DNA of 64,000 nucleotides from positions 12,948 through 76,947 of the forward strand of contig VTPC01005888.1 in the NCBI GenBank assembly GCA_011009095.1, in the 5' to 3' direction. The notes under the pieces are model-generated. The model ran no database searches, had not been told where the DNA came from, and was given only the letters and a program-made list of their open reading frames with translations. Shown here piece after piece: positions 39,015 through 50,939 of this stretch. Origin of the DNA: Ignelater luminosus (Eukaryota; Arthropoda; Insecta; Coleoptera; Elateridae). Each line of letters begins with the position of its first letter. The stretch's first letter is position 1. A program made the translations under genes and the position numbers.

Positions 39015-39911
39015 TTCTAAAAGGCGTAAATAGCTTTTAAGTAGGTACAGAGAAAGAATTTCATGCCTTTTTTGCTTCTCTGTAAATAAAAAGCACGCTT
39101 GCCTGCGTTATTTAAACTAACGTGACAATTAAAAAATATTATTATGTGATAGTTTAACACGATTTTTGTGTAAATGCAGTAAAATTTATTATGTTGTAAA
39201 TAAATAATGGCAATTGGTGTGTCTATCTACAAAATCATGATACATAAAATGCAGTCAGTAATTAATTTGATAATAATGATCACAAAAGTACTATAACGAT
39301 AAGATGTCGGAAAACTTCAATAAAACATTCAAACGCTTTGCGTTGATACATTCACCAAAAGTTGCCAAACTGGCCCCCATATTTATTATAGTTTAGAAAA
39401 CTTTCTTTAATTCTTTTGACATTTTAGTAGCATAAGCGATACCAGCACTAAAAGTAAAAAAAATTGTAAAATTTAATTTGTTTGTACAAAAAAGGCAGAC
39501 ACTTATGTGTCTATCAAAATAATGAAAGAAGAAAATAAATCTCAAAAACTGTTTGATAGTTATTTTGCAATTCTAAAAGCTTTTGTAAGATAATTCTATA
39601 TTATAGAATCAAAAAATAGAAAAGCTATCAGTCAAGGTTATTGCATACGAAATGAAAATATGCAATAAGCATTTACATGTATGTTTTAATTACTTTATGA
39701 TTTTAAAGAATTTTTAAAGTAGGTTTGTTAAAATCAAAACAACCTTTTTGTTTTTATTATATAAGTGCTGCACAGTGAATTAGTTTGTCTCCCAGTAGAT
39801 CAAAAATTAGACATAATTAAACATTTTTTTACAAAACTGCTAATCTTCTCTAAAACAATTATTACTGAATTGAATCATCGGTTTGTCATACTTTTAAGAA
39901 CACGCTTTGGG

Positions 39912-40350
39912 CTTATTATTTAGCAACCTCCCGAAGAACTGCAGCTTATCGTAATGATATAAAAACTTGTGGTTTACATAAACCCCTGGTATAAGATCTA
40001 GACCTTGTGCAAGTAACGGTTGTTTGTCATCTAAAAATCCAAATAACTTTGCCTTCAGTACCTTCTGCATATTTCAGGATTTTAGCTTCGGGCACTTGCA
40101 ACGCAGAACACTAGAAATTATGCTCAAAGTTGTAGAACTTAACGTATAATTACTATAACAGTATAACTTACTTTGATCAGTACATTTAGATCAGTGCTAG
40201 TCGGTAACTGTATTTAATGCAGTATATAAACTCCAATTGTGCTTGGTTGTAGTATTTTGTAATACCACATGCATCTAGTTTGCTAACAGCACATTCTTCT
40301 GAACTGTGTTAGGATTTGTATGTCCATGCGTCGTTTACTAGTTGTTGCTA
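39912..40350 (-). pseudogene. GILT pseudogene (exons 3 and 4 only)
   Basis: Minus-strand remnants. Exon 3 (about 40350-40170) reads DAWTYKS, a stop, HSSEECAVSKLDACGITKYY then AQLEFIYCIK, so the CQHG signature has been lost (stop and Ser for Gln-His) while EC and the later Cys remain. Exon 4 (about 40110-39912) reads CSALQVPEAKILKYAEGTEG, a frameshift, LFGFLDDKQPLLAQGLDL, IPGVYVNHKFLYHYDKLQFF and NNKPKACS. A splice-acceptor-like AG precedes each block. No exon 1 or exon 2 (active site) was found upstream to 40.9 kb. It resembles the CPYS paralogs more than gene 1 (DAWTY, EECA, KLxACGI). Confidence 0.9.
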
Positions 40351-40859
40351 AAAGTTCGTGATATTTTTATATACTATGAACTTCAGAGCTATTGTACGAA
40401 AAATGATAACTTGGTTTAGTTTGTACAAAATATTTTAATAAAATTCCGCTGTGCTATGTCTCTTCCGCCTTCTCTTGTGAATTTTATTCTGGTCTTTCTG
40501 GGGCGTATATTGAGAAACCCCTATACATGGGTCTAATATTTTTCAATATAGAAACACTCATAAAAGTTTCACTGAAATCGATTAAGACAGCTAGAGCAGT
40601 TGCCAGTTTCGTGAAAGCCAATTTTAGCCATTTTCCGACCTATAATATTTTTTTGCGAGGTCTGAAAGGCTCATTTAGACAAACGGCAAAACACGTGTTG
40701 ACTTATTCTCGAGATAGAATCGCCAGTAAAACTTTCATCGAGATCAGTGACGGACTCACTGTGCTCTCTCCTTGTTAGTTTTGTTGTTTATTTAAAACAG
40801 TAAAGAAGATTTAGTTGACTAAATATACGACATGATGGTGACGTAATAATTAACAAAAG
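40351..40859. other. No assigned gene; 83-codon open frame of unknown nature
   Basis: The plus frame 40527-40778 (LKSIKTARAVASFVKANFSH...) is open and slightly G+C-richer than its surroundings, but I do not recognise it. The missing 5' exons of the adjacent GILT pseudogene are not here. Confidence 0.3.
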
Positions 40860-41530
40860 CAATTCAGAACGAATAGGATTTAAAAGGTGATCATAGCTAA
40901 AAGCCAGAATGGTATGGGCAGCTTCATGTATACTTATGACGAGGCTAATGTATTACTGTAAGTGTTATGATAACTTGATTATTTAGGCACGATACTGGTT
41001 TGGCTTATTCAATCCATGGCTGTCATCATTGTTAGCAACTACAAACTGAAAACATAATTAAAATCATATTGAGAAATATTGGTTACTGCCTGTTATGTGT
41101 ACAGAAATAGGAATGCAGAAAAAGTATTATATCACCACCATATGAATGAGTATATGGTTAAGGAATATCTATACCTATCATTATAGTCAGTGATGCTATA
41201 GGCATCCTTAAGATTTATTGTGAATCTTGTTAGTTTGCTTGTCATGCTAAAAATATTCTTACACAATGTAAATAGCTACTTTGCAATTTTTCTTACTAAA
41301 GGAGGAATTGCCTCTAAGGAGGTCTAAAACAGCTTTTAACGCCGTTACTGCACTGTCACGTGGGTTCGAATTCTAACGTGCTTTTAATAGTTGTCTTACC
41401 TTACACTTTTTTTATGTACTTACAACATATTCTGTCCTCATTGATTTTCCAGGACAGCAAGTTGCATAATTCTGTAGTAAATGCTGCTTTCTTCTGTTAA
41501 TTTTTTTAACGTACCATTTAGATACTATTA

Positions 41531-41800
41531 GTGCCAAATAATGAATTCTTGGAAAAACCTGATGCTGTCTGCATTACAACTTTTTCCACAACATGTAAGT
41601 ATATATTCTGGTCTTTACTAAAGGGTAAAAAGCCTCAGGATCTCTCAGATGTTGGTCTTTGTCAAGAAATTGTGACAGTATTACAGGAACTAGTCGCACA
41701 AGCTCCTAAATTGAAAGTGAAAATTATCACTGCTGTTTTGAAGGCAAATCAATACAAATCTTTAAAACGATTGATATACACACTGGAGAAAAATCTCTAA
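41531..41800 (+). CDS. Orphan open frame in duplication unit A (unknown)
   Basis: An 89-codon frame not matched to any family I know. It includes CITTFSTTCKYIFWSLLKG, then PQDLSDVGLCQEIVTVLQEL and VAQAPKLKVKIITAVLKANQ, a Leu/Val/Lys-rich, probably helical text. A decayed second copy at 49395-49650 keeps the core (LCQEVVTILKDVLVQALKLK) but has stops and a frameshift, so the frame was coding or was part of an exon before duplication. It lies on the strand opposite the GILT genes, just 3' of GILT gene 2. There is no clear promoter, and an AG-ended pyrimidine-rich tract lies upstream (TTTTTTTAACGTACCATTTAG at 41501-41521), so it could be a last exon or a retro-copy fragment. Existence as an expressed gene is uncertain. 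Confidence 0.35.
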   Translation: MPNNEFLEKPDAVCITTFSTTCKYIFWSLLKGKKPQDLSDVGLCQEIVTVLQELVAQAPKLKVKIITAVLKANQYKSLKRLIYTLEKNL

Positions 41801-41988
41801 GCAGCTCATCAGGTAACTAAACCAGCAGTCAACGAAATACAAAAGTGAAGATAATTTCTTAGGCTTTTCAAACATGCCCTCTAACAAAATATATACAACA
41901 TTGAGCGTTCACATTTATAATAATCTATTAATTAATCCAATAAAACGTAATCACATCTTTCAATAAAATAAAACAATGCAGTTTTATA

Positions 41989-43850
41989 CAAGGTGAGTTT
42001 TTTCTGATGTTTAGTATGGGGATCTCGGAAACTAGCGGAGATAGAGAGACGATTAAAATGAGAAAGAACTGCAGTTTTACGAGCTCAATTTAATGAGCTT
42101 TTTGTTTTTTTTGGAAAAAATGCATGGCTAACTAGATATATCGCAAAAATAATTTTTTTATTCTTTTGTTTGGTGTCTGTAGCTCTGTTATTATTAACTT
42201 TAGAAAAAGTACGTAAAGGAAAAAGTTGTAGGTAATTATGTTCTTAATAATACAGTCTAACCAAAGTTCTTGTTTGAGCTGTAATTCTTGAGTTATGACA
42301 CAAGTTTGTCTTTTTTCTAATGGAAACCATAGTCGGCCATGACTTTATAAAAAAGGTCTTTTTTCAGCGATTCTAACAATATATCACTTGACATAGTTAT
42401 TTTTATAAATAAATGAATTATGGCCTTGTTTTTCTTTTCATTTTCGAACTGTTCAAGAAGTACGTTATGGAAACAATTGATAGATGCGCGCATCGCGTCT
42501 CATAATAGAATTCAAGTTAGTTATTAAACTTTTTATTTTAATTTTGAAATTATAAACATAATTATTTTAAATAAAAATAATTTCTGAAAAACCAATAAAC
42601 AGAGAATGACAAATGATAAATTAAGAAACAATAAAGAAAATTAGAATATAAAGCGGTACCAAGACAACCTAATTAAAGTAAGTAAAGTATTTAAGACTAA
42701 AGGTCCAACATTATGATTAATGCACAATTTACACCTTTTTAAAATCGAATTTGTTGCTTTTCTAACGGAACGTACATCAATATTAGCAAAAACTTTTAGT
42801 ACAGCTTCTCTAAGGTCATCTACTGTGTCGACGACTTTTGACATACCCTATCTTTTTATTTTTATGACACAAAATGTAACACTCAATCATATCACGCTTT
42901 TCTTGATTAGAAAAATTCATATTGATAATTTACGAAAACAAAATCAACATTAATTAGAAACTACATAAATGATTTGGACCTGTCAATAGGTAATTGTCGT
43001 TTGCATCTGTTAATTGTTTCCATAGCACACTATGTTAACAGCATTTTTAGTTTTTAGTTACACCTATGAGTGAAGTACCTATTTGGATCTAAATTTGCTT
43101 TGTTCACTTATCTTAAATACTTTACTTACTTCAATTAGGTTGTTTTGGTACTGCTTGATTTATATCCTAATTTCTTTTATTGTTTCTTAATTTATCGTTT
43201 GTCATTCTCTGTTTATTAGTTTCTCAGAAATACTTTTATTTAAAATTGTAACTCCAATGGAATAAACATTTCACACCGAAATAATTATGTTTATAATTTC
43301 GAAATTAAAAGAAAAATTTTAATAACTAACTTAAATTTTATTATTAAACGCTATGCACATCTATCAATTGTTTGCATAGCAAACTACTTGAATAGTTCAA
43401 AAATGAAAAGAAAAAAAGGCCATAATTTATTTATTTATAAAACTAACTATGTCAAGTGGTATATCGTTAGAATCGTTGAAAAAGGGCCTTGTTTATAAAG
43501 TCATGGCCGATTATGGTTTCTATTAGAAAAAATACAAGCTTGTGTCATAATTCAAAAATTATAGCTTAAATAAAAAATTCGGTTAGACTGCATTATTAAG
43601 CAGATAATTACCTATAACTTTTTCCTTTATACATTTTTCTAAAGTCAATAATATCATAGCTATAGGCACTGAACAAAATAACAAAAAAACTATTTTTGTG
43701 AGATATCTAGTTAGCCATGCATTTTTTCCAAAAAACAAAAAGCTCATTAAATTAGGCTCGCAAAACTGCAGTTCTTTCCCCATTTAATCGTATTTCTATC
43801 TCCGCTAGTTTTTGAGATCCCCATACTAACATGGGAAAAAACCCACCCTG
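41989..43850. mobile_element. Large fold-back element (1.86 kb) with ~700-bp arms
   Basis: The left end CAAGGTGAGTTTTTTC and the inward-read right end CAGGGTGGGTTTTTTC continue as TAGTATGGGGATCTC and so on: arms of about 700 bp (41989-42692 and 43112-43850) are inverted copies. TA flanks at 41987-41988 and 43851-43852. The paralogous place in unit B (53381-53410, CAATGTAGCTTTGTGTATTG) lacks the element, which confirms an insertion. The arms share block order with 25889-26744. The ~420-bp centre carries a deletion-derived transposase remnant described separately. Confidence 0.9.
42641..42920 (-). pseudogene. N- and C-terminal scraps of a mariner-type transposase
   Basis: From 42920 the minus strand reads MNFSNQEKRDMIECYILCHK then NKKIG, matching the first ~25 residues of insect IS630-type transposases (M..(Y/F)TNxExxDM...YGxC..N). 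At about 42843 it passes, in another frame, directly to VDTVDDLREAVLKVFANIDV and RKATNSILKRCKLCINHN, the last ~50 residues of the same protein (usual text DLRxRIxxAFxxI...MLxRVxxSxxRRxxLCIxxxGGHFEHLL). The whole catalytic centre is deleted. This identifies the fold-back element as an internal-deletion derivative of an autonomous mariner-type transposon. Confidence 0.8.
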
Positions 43851-44410
43851 TATATTGTTCGGTCGTTGCTATAGTGTACATCGGGCCGTCAACAGACTAA
43901 CGATAAATGTTTGTTTAGTTTTAGATTCCGTTTCTTTCATCTGAAGTACCAGTCTGCACTATGTTGCTTTTTATGGCGGTTGATATGACTTTCTCGTATT
44001 GCTAGTTGGGCAATTCTAGATCTTCAGTTCCATACCGAAAGTTTTGCGTTGTAAACTGAAATTGCCATTTTTTCTGAAAAAGTGGCAATTGATAAATAAG
44101 AAACATGTCAATAACAGCTTTACAAATTAGTAAAGTTGAATTTCTTGACACGGTAATAAAAACCTGTCATTTTTGTATACATATATGTATATTGTCTTAA
44201 CTTGCTACAGACAGAAAAAGCTTAAACATTAAAAGGTTGGTAAAATTATAGAAAGGTAAATACTTAACATACTTAATAGTTTTGTTTGTTTTTAAATATG
44301 TGATAGTTTAGAATAAACTTGTAAACTATAAAACTTATTAGAGTATGTACTTCATTATCTTCAAAAAAAAACAAAAAGTGCAATGCGTGACTAACTACAG
44401 CTAAGCCAAT

Positions 44411-45452
44411 TCATTCTTGTAATTTTTTAGTACATGCTTCAGGGTTATTATGTAGTATGTCGCAGAGGGTTTTCTTTAATGCTGTATAATCATCTAAATT
44501 CGTATTGTTGATATAAACAGTAGGTACGCCACTCAGATCTGGTGCGAGTATTTGTTGTTTGTCACCAAAAAGACCAACTAATTTGTCGCCTTCAGGTCCT
44601 TCTACACATTTCAAAACTTCATCTCCAGGCAATTCCAATTTAGAAGCGCACTAGAAGTAACTTTTAAAGTTATGAAGTTCGATAGATATTTAAATTTATT
44701 TATTAACTTACTTGTGCCAGTGTTTGTATGTCAGTGGTAGTATCAACTTCACTTTCAATACAGTATACATATTCCATGTGTGAGTCTTGTTCCCTAGACT
44801 TTGCAATACCACACGCTTGTAATCTGCTAATAGCACATTCTTCTGGGCCATGTTGACATTCATATGTCCAAGCATCGTTTACCTGTTGTCGCTAGAAGTT
44901 TCCGACACTATTTTACTACATTTATTATTTCCTGAATGAATAAATCATTTAAACCATTAAAAAATCCGAAGAAAGTCTGAATTGTCGTTTTACTATTTTG
45001 TATTATATCATCTCTTTTAATTTCAATACTCACTTTTATGTTTCCATAAGGTATAAAATCCACCTGAATATAAGTTCCTAGGTCTGCATACACTGGATAC
45101 AGTACATTTGTAATAAATATCTGAGAGTACGGACAGAGCGGTTTGTAAAATATAGTTACTAATGGTTTGCTGTCCATTTGCTGGAATTAGTAATAATAAT
45201 AAATACCTTTAGGGCTGAAGGATAAAACATCTCATCTAGTACCGTGAATATAAAAAGAAACACATTTTTAAAACATTATTTAGTCTTTTTTAATTGAAAA
45301 TGTACAAATGATTACATACGCGTGAACCATTATTTGTAATTTGTTAGTTTTCTTATAGAAAAAGTTACAAAAATAAATTGTTTGAAATTTACCTGAAGAG
45401 AATGTTGAAAATAGAGACATCCCAAAATCATAGTCAGCAAACAGAACTTCAT
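44411..45452 (-). CDS. GILT-family protein 2 (CPYS active site)
   Basis: Exons (minus): 45452-45393, 45180-45034, 44891-44712, 44650-44411; GT-AG borders, phase-0 introns, 208 aa. Residues 1-20 (MKFCLLTMILGCLYFQHSLQ) are a signal peptide. Exon 2 reads MDSKPLVTIFYKPLCPYSQI, so the expected CXXC is C36-P-Y-S39: the resolving Cys is Ser. Exon 3 has CQHGPEECAISRLQAC, the GILT signature with Ser for Asn. Exon 4 has CVEGPEGDKLVGLFGDKQ, a possible N-glycosylation site in YINNTNL, and ends KKLQE. I chose CTAG before CGACAACAG as the exon 3 acceptor because it gives the 180-nt length seen in both paralogs; an alternative AG 9 bases downstream is possible. No breaks. Lysosomal or secreted location is inferred from the signal peptide and the family. 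Confidence 0.92.
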
Positions 45453-45743
45453 GTTTAAAAATAATTGAAGATGGTAACTGTAAGAACAGAAAGAAAACAA
45501 GTAGAAGTTTTGTTTATATGAGAAAAAGTTTCTTTTAAAGCAATGATTTTGGGGGATGCAGCTATAAAAAGGTTTATCTCAGAAATATGAATACGAATCT
45601 ACAGTCTAAAAATCTGTTTCAGTATTTAATCTTCTATAACTCTACACTTCAGAATTAAGTTTTACAATTTTCCGTGTTACCATGTATCTCGTATTTCTAA
45701 ATATGGTGTAGGTCTAAATGTGGAATTCTACATTATCCCGATT

Positions 45744-45744
<1 letters not shown>

Positions 45745-45799
<55 letters not shown>
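45745..45799. repeat. (TAA)n microsatellite
   Basis: About 18 uninterrupted TAA/ATA units. It creates a meaningless polyisoleucine frame on the plus strand. Confidence 0.97.
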
Positions 45800-45801
<2 letters not shown>

Positions 45802-45892
45802 TAGAAAATCCTACGTTGTTTCGTAAATTGATTATCCTAGACTGTAATAATGTCTTTAAATTTCTTGCCGACTCCATAAACTTCAGAACCAG

Positions 45893-45902
45893 NNNNNNNN
45901 NN
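45893..45902. other. Assembly gap (10 N)
   Basis: Ten consecutive N. The nearby (TAA)n array suggests a scaffold join or unresolved repeat; the true gap length is unknown. Confidence 0.99.
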
Positions 45903-48900
45903 TGGTTTCGTTTCCTGTTTTCTAGTGGAGCTCAATGTGTGTTTAAATGTAGTATTCATATTTAAAAAACTGTTTTTCTTGCTCAGAGCCCCCACATTAC
46001 ACTTTGGGCCCAGGAAATAATGTCTTTAGTGGACTCTAGATAGAGCTGACCCTAAGCTTTAAAAAAGATTAATTATTACTTATTATTACTTATTGTTTCT
46101 TTATATTATTATCAACAAATACACAACACCACAATAAGAAATATGTTTTAAAAAGATAGAATTAAAAACGCATTTGCTCTCTGTGGGCCACTAGTAAATG
46201 AGGGTTCCTACACTCAATACCCAGTGCTTCTCCATGTGGGGGTGTTCCTACTATTGACAATAACAATTCCCCGAAATTCCAAAAATCTAATCCATTCTGT
46301 ATCTTTTAAGTGTGATATCAAGTGTCTAACAAATTGTTGGGTCAAGAAGACTATGATCTAGCGGGTAAGCGTATGGCCACCATAATATGTTGTGTATTTA
46401 GCAAAGATAAAAGTATATTAGCATGTCTGTAAACAAAGATGAGTCCATTGATAAGAAAAACTACTGGTGTAGGGAATCTTTTTGGGCAAACAGAAGATGA
46501 TTAAGTAATAATAGCAAGAAGTACTACAAATTAGAGCCCTGCATGGCCTGAAATTGCCAGGCCCGAAAAAACCAGACGGTCTGAACAGAGAAATAAATCT
46601 CGATGATTTTCCTGCAGCTTTAGAATTCTGTTGATAAGTAGGACTGGAAATTATATGCACCAAAATCACTAAAATATGCTACATATACCATGCGCTATAG
46701 AAACATCAAGATATGCTCAATCTAAATACAGTAATACGATAGGTAGAATCCCTTTACAGTCTGACAAGCCCAAGATACTCAACAATTTTCAAAATGAAGC
46801 TTGACCTGAACTTGAACTAAAAGCCCGAACTGCGCGGTGTGCTATCACAAATAACCGAGTTATGAAACATCAAACATACATGATAACAATTGTGCAGAAA
46901 AAGAACTGAAGATCGGTAGAATTGTGCCTACATTGTACCCTACAATTGTAAGGTATAGGCTGTTATACCAAATGTAGTGGGTGGCCTATCAATACGATTT
47001 TCCGTTGCTGAGATACAGCACGAGTGCTTTAGCTTTAGTCATGAGGGTGTGGAAAAAAAAAGTAAATCCGATAAAAAGAAAACGCTTGAATATCTAGCGA
47101 TTTATACAATTTTGAAGATTTTGGTGTATTTTCCTATTTAGCAGTTTATGGAACCGAGCTTGTTTAACTTAGTACAATGAAGGAAGATTCAGAAATACAG
47201 TGCTCCTACCGCTCCTACTCAAACTCCTTAATTCCGGACAATAAGGCGGTTTTCCGATCTATTAGGAAGGGAGTAACAGTGTCAGGCCTTTAGAGGGTTC
47301 AAGTGGGATCATTTATACAATGCAGACTAATTTATAAAGGATGGGCAAGTTATTTATTGTCTGATATTAACAAACTTAAAAAATAAAGTATTGTTATAAA
47401 CTGTTTTTAAACAAATTCAGTATACAGTGCGATCCATTTAAATAGAATAGTATAAAATCAGTAACAGCAATTTCTCGACAAATCGCTGGGACATGTACAG
47501 CGATCTCCATCAAAATACACTTTTTAAATAGATGTTTTTGTAGTAACATCAAAATTGTCACAAGTTACATTAGAAAAAATCGAGAGAAAGAGCTCGAAAT
47601 GGTCATTTATGCACAAGTTCAAAGTAACAATAGAAAAGAAGCAAAAAGTAAGTAATAATTACTTCTTTTTATTAGAAAAGTAAACTATTTGATATAATCT
47701 TAAATTTGAAAGGCAATAATCAACTATATTTATTTAGATGGCTTGTTATAGTCTCTTAAATTAATTCTCGTAAAGACTTCTTTTCTGAATTCATGAATAT
47801 ACACTGTTTCTCAAACTTTAATTAGGTAGCTATTAGCTAGGAAGTGTTGCAGGCAGCAGTATAATGATTTACTGTAAGTTTTATAACCCTACATATTTAA
47901 CCGAGATTATTTGTCATTTGTTTTTGTTGCAAAGCCTACTAAATTAGTAAATAGTGGAAAAAGTTGCACGTCTTCTACAGCTTAGCACAAAACCGACAGA
48001 ATTCACGTTCTTGTTGGCTTCCATTCATGGAGTAAGCAACAAAGAGGTCCGACTGCTAAAAACGACTACATTTCTCTATCTAATCCTTCAGTTTCGAGTA
48101 AGCTCTAAGCTGATCTGGCAATCAATATTGTGCTTTCTTCAGTATAAATGAAATACATTTTAAGTCTTAAACTGAGTTTCCCTTTTTCTTGTCACCTAAA
48201 TAAATTGGAGTAGTTAAATGAAAATTAAAGTTAGGTGTAAAGTTATTATCACTTTGGATCAGGATCGGTTTTTTAATTAAAAGAGTGATAACATGGCAAA
48301 TGAAGAAAGTGACTCATTTGAACTTGTGGGATTTAGAAAATAATGATAGCTAAAATAAAAGTCAGCCATAATGGTATATACGGCATTATTGCTTCATGTA
48401 TACTCATGATGGCGCCAAGGTGTTATTATCCCTGCATTCGATAAGGTACATCTGACAGATACTTGCTCGGAACCATCTCTTGTTCTTGTCACTCAAATAA
48501 TAATCCAGATTTGAGCGACAATAACAAGAGACGATCCCAAGTAGCAATAGCCGTCAGAGGTACCTTACCGAACGCAGGGTATAAGTGTAAAATAAGTGTT
48601 ATGACAATTTAATTATTTAGTTGCTGCACTGGTTTGGTTCATTTGACCTTTGACTGTTATCCTTGTTACCATGAACTGCAGACATTTCATGAGATCATTA
48701 AATGCAAACTATCTTAATCAGTAAAAATTCAAAAAAGTCATTATATTGAATGGAAATACAGTACTAGTATTATCGCCACCATATGAATGAGTATGTGCTT
48801 AGTATCATCTATATCTATATTAGTACATTTATAGTGATGCTTTAGAATGTATTATGAATCTTGTTAGTTTGTTTATTGCTTAGTCAAGTAGTAAAAATTG

Positions 48901-49389
48901 CCTTTAGATCTGAAATAGCTTTTAACGCCGTTATTGTACCATCACATATGTTCTAATTTAAAAGCGTTTTTAATAAATATCTTACAGTATCTTTTATATA
49001 TTTACAACATATCTTGTCATTATTGGTTTCTTTGGTTGTATCATTCTACAGTTCCTTTCGCCTGTTAGTTTTAATAAAATGTGCTTTTTAGATTTAATTA
49101 GTGCGATGGTTTGGATACATGGTTAGAATGCTAACATAAAGATTGACCAAACGAGTATGGAAAATGCGAAAAGTAAAAAAAACAAAGGCAGACTAAAATG
49201 TAATTAGAATGATGAAATTAGAAAATATTTCAAACAGATGGGACTGGATTGCAAAAAAGCGGAAGAATTAGCACGAGATAGGAGGAAATGCAGAGAAAAG
49301 ATCACAGAAAAGAGTAATTAACAAGTAAGAAGCTAACCCTGGACACTGACGCAAACCGGTAAATAAGGCACGGATTAAGTAAGTAGTGT

Positions 49390-49660
49390 CGGAGAATGAA
49401 TTCTTAGAAAACCTACGTTGCCTGCATTGAAACTTTTTCCACATCAAACAATTATCTTCGTATTATAAAATCTGTTTTAAAAGATCAAGTTCAGGATCTT
49501 TGGGAACAGATGGATCTTTGTCAAGAGGTTGTCACAATATTGAAAGATGTACTCGTGCAAGCTCTTAAACTAAAAGTAAAAATCTTTGTTGCTGCTTTGA
49601 TAGTGCGCTCTAGCAAAAGAATCGAAATCTGTAAAACTATTGATGTAACACACCTTTAAG
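49390..49660 (+). pseudogene. Decayed second copy of the orphan open frame
   Basis: Nucleotide and protein similarity to 41531-41800: ENEFLEN at the start, a stop and a frameshift after LKLFPHQTII, then KDQVQDLWEQMDLCQEVVTI, LKDVLVQALKLKVKIFVAAL. The end diverges and stops after VTHL. Clearly non-functional as a single frame. Confidence 0.7.
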
Positions 49661-50473
49661 ATCTTGCTTTACAACCACCTTGAAACTCGGACAATACATT
49701 TAGTTTTTGAATTGATAGTACTATTAACTAGCATGTATTGTTAAGACAGGCTGGTGCTAGTCATCATTACTAGCGGCTGGTAAAACCATGGGTAAAACGA
49801 CGAAGTTTGGCACCAAGTAACCAACAGAAAAAGATAGTACACGAACTTATTACAGGGAGGCTTTAGTTAATTAGCAAGATTTTGTAATATACAATGTGTT
49901 CCAATATGGAATAAACAAGAGAAAAGTTTTTACTTGATCCCAAATCACTAATTTTTAAAGCAAAGCTTAAATATTTCTTTTAGTGATTAATAAAATTAGC
50001 AAAATACACAAAAGAGTTCTAAAAGTGTACAAATGTATATTAGCATCAACCGCTAGCTCACTTATTTAAGACCAAGAACTATATAAAGAAAAAAAAATCA
50101 TTGAGTTTGAATCTCTGTTAGGTAACCTTTATTTCATCTAAATATGGAAAGTAGGGTTATGTAAAGGCATTTGTCTAAATTTAGCTAAAATTGATTAGAA
50201 TGAACTGAAACAAATTTATAAGAGTTATATCCTTTAATTTAGTTGATTTTGTAATTTTTAGAAATTTGTCATAACAATAATTAATTTATAATAATAATTT
50301 ACATTTGTATAGTACGTTTTTATATTATACAGAATTTAGAGTAGGCCTTGCCATGATATTTTTGTAACAGTGTACTTTGAAGTTTCACTGAGTTACCTAT
50401 TTATAGGTTAGAGGTCTGCCATTTGTGTCATTGTTTTAAATAAACATGAATTGTCAACATATGTAGGGGAGAC

Positions 50474-50887
50474 CGGGGCAATAGCGTAATCGGGGAATTA
50501 GCGTAAGTTGCTGGTTTGTCGATACAATAATAGAAGTCTCTATGACTGTAGCATTAGGTGATGTATTTAACTTCATTTTGTCAGTGCATCTTGAATACTC
50601 GGATAAAGCATGTGGGTCCTACGCAAAAATAATTTTTGAAACTTTTACAGTACCGTGAGAAGTAACGCCAGAATCTTTGAAGGCTTACAAGAAAGTAAGT
50701 AAGGATTTATTTACAATTCTAATGGGTGCAAACAATAAATGTAATCGTAAATTAACTCTCATGTTATTTCTATGCACAGGCAACTTGTTCTAACCTAACA
50801 TTTTCTTTAAAAAAAGCTCAATGTTGATGGGGCACTAGCGTACAGTTTTGTTCGGGGCAATAGCGTTAAACGACGCTATTGCCCCAT
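50474..50887. repeat. Left subterminal GGGGCAATAGCG motif cluster
   Basis: Copies of the motif GGGGCAATAGCGTA or near variants at 50474-50489, 50491-50507 (GGGGAATTAGCGTAA), 50829-50843 (GGGGCACTAGCGTA), 50854-50868 and inverted at 50872-50886. The last two form a hairpin with a perfect 13-bp stem (GGGGCAATAGCGT against ACGCTATTGCCCC). Together with the right-end cluster they probably are transposase binding sites (inference). Confidence 0.75.
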
Positions 50888-50939
50888 ATGGCTAGTTGTT
50901 GGCCTAGATGGCTCCGATTATTATTTATTTTGTTTCAGC

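Larger units (their letters stand above)
40860..47000. repeat. Segmental duplication, unit A
   Basis: Left copy of a tandem duplication. Matches to unit B in the same order and orientation: TCATGTATACTTATGA (40926) with 48407; GTGATATCACCACCATATGAATGAGTAT-type text (41130) with 48775; GAATCTTGTTAGTTTG (41223) with 48855; the orphan ORF (41531) with 49395; the CAATGCAGTTTTA site (41976) with 53381; GILT exons (44411-45452) with 54347-56737; GGTCAAGAAGACTATGATCT (46340) with 57520; ATGAAACATCAAACATACATG (46862) with 57682. Transposon insertions account for much of the length difference. Confidence 0.8.
45453..48299. other. GILT 2 upstream region; microsatellite, N gap, no gene
   Basis: Contains the (TAA)n array and the N gap listed separately. 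The part to about 47.0 kb has a counterpart upstream of the last GILT gene (57.0-57.75 kb), for example GGTCAAGAAGxCTAxGATCTAGC and ATGAAACxTCAAACATACATGAT. Short ORFs (46418-46669 minus, 47954-48151 plus) show no recognised motif. Confidence 0.4.

Noticed and set aside
41330-41400. GGGTTCGAATTC, a B-box-like sequence suggesting a tRNA gene or tRNA-derived SINE
   Set aside because: No cloverleaf can be drawn, no A box at the right distance, and the duplicate copy in unit B does not keep it.
45720-45965. 81-codon plus frame with polyisoleucine
   Set aside because: It is created by the (TAA)n microsatellite and crosses the N gap.
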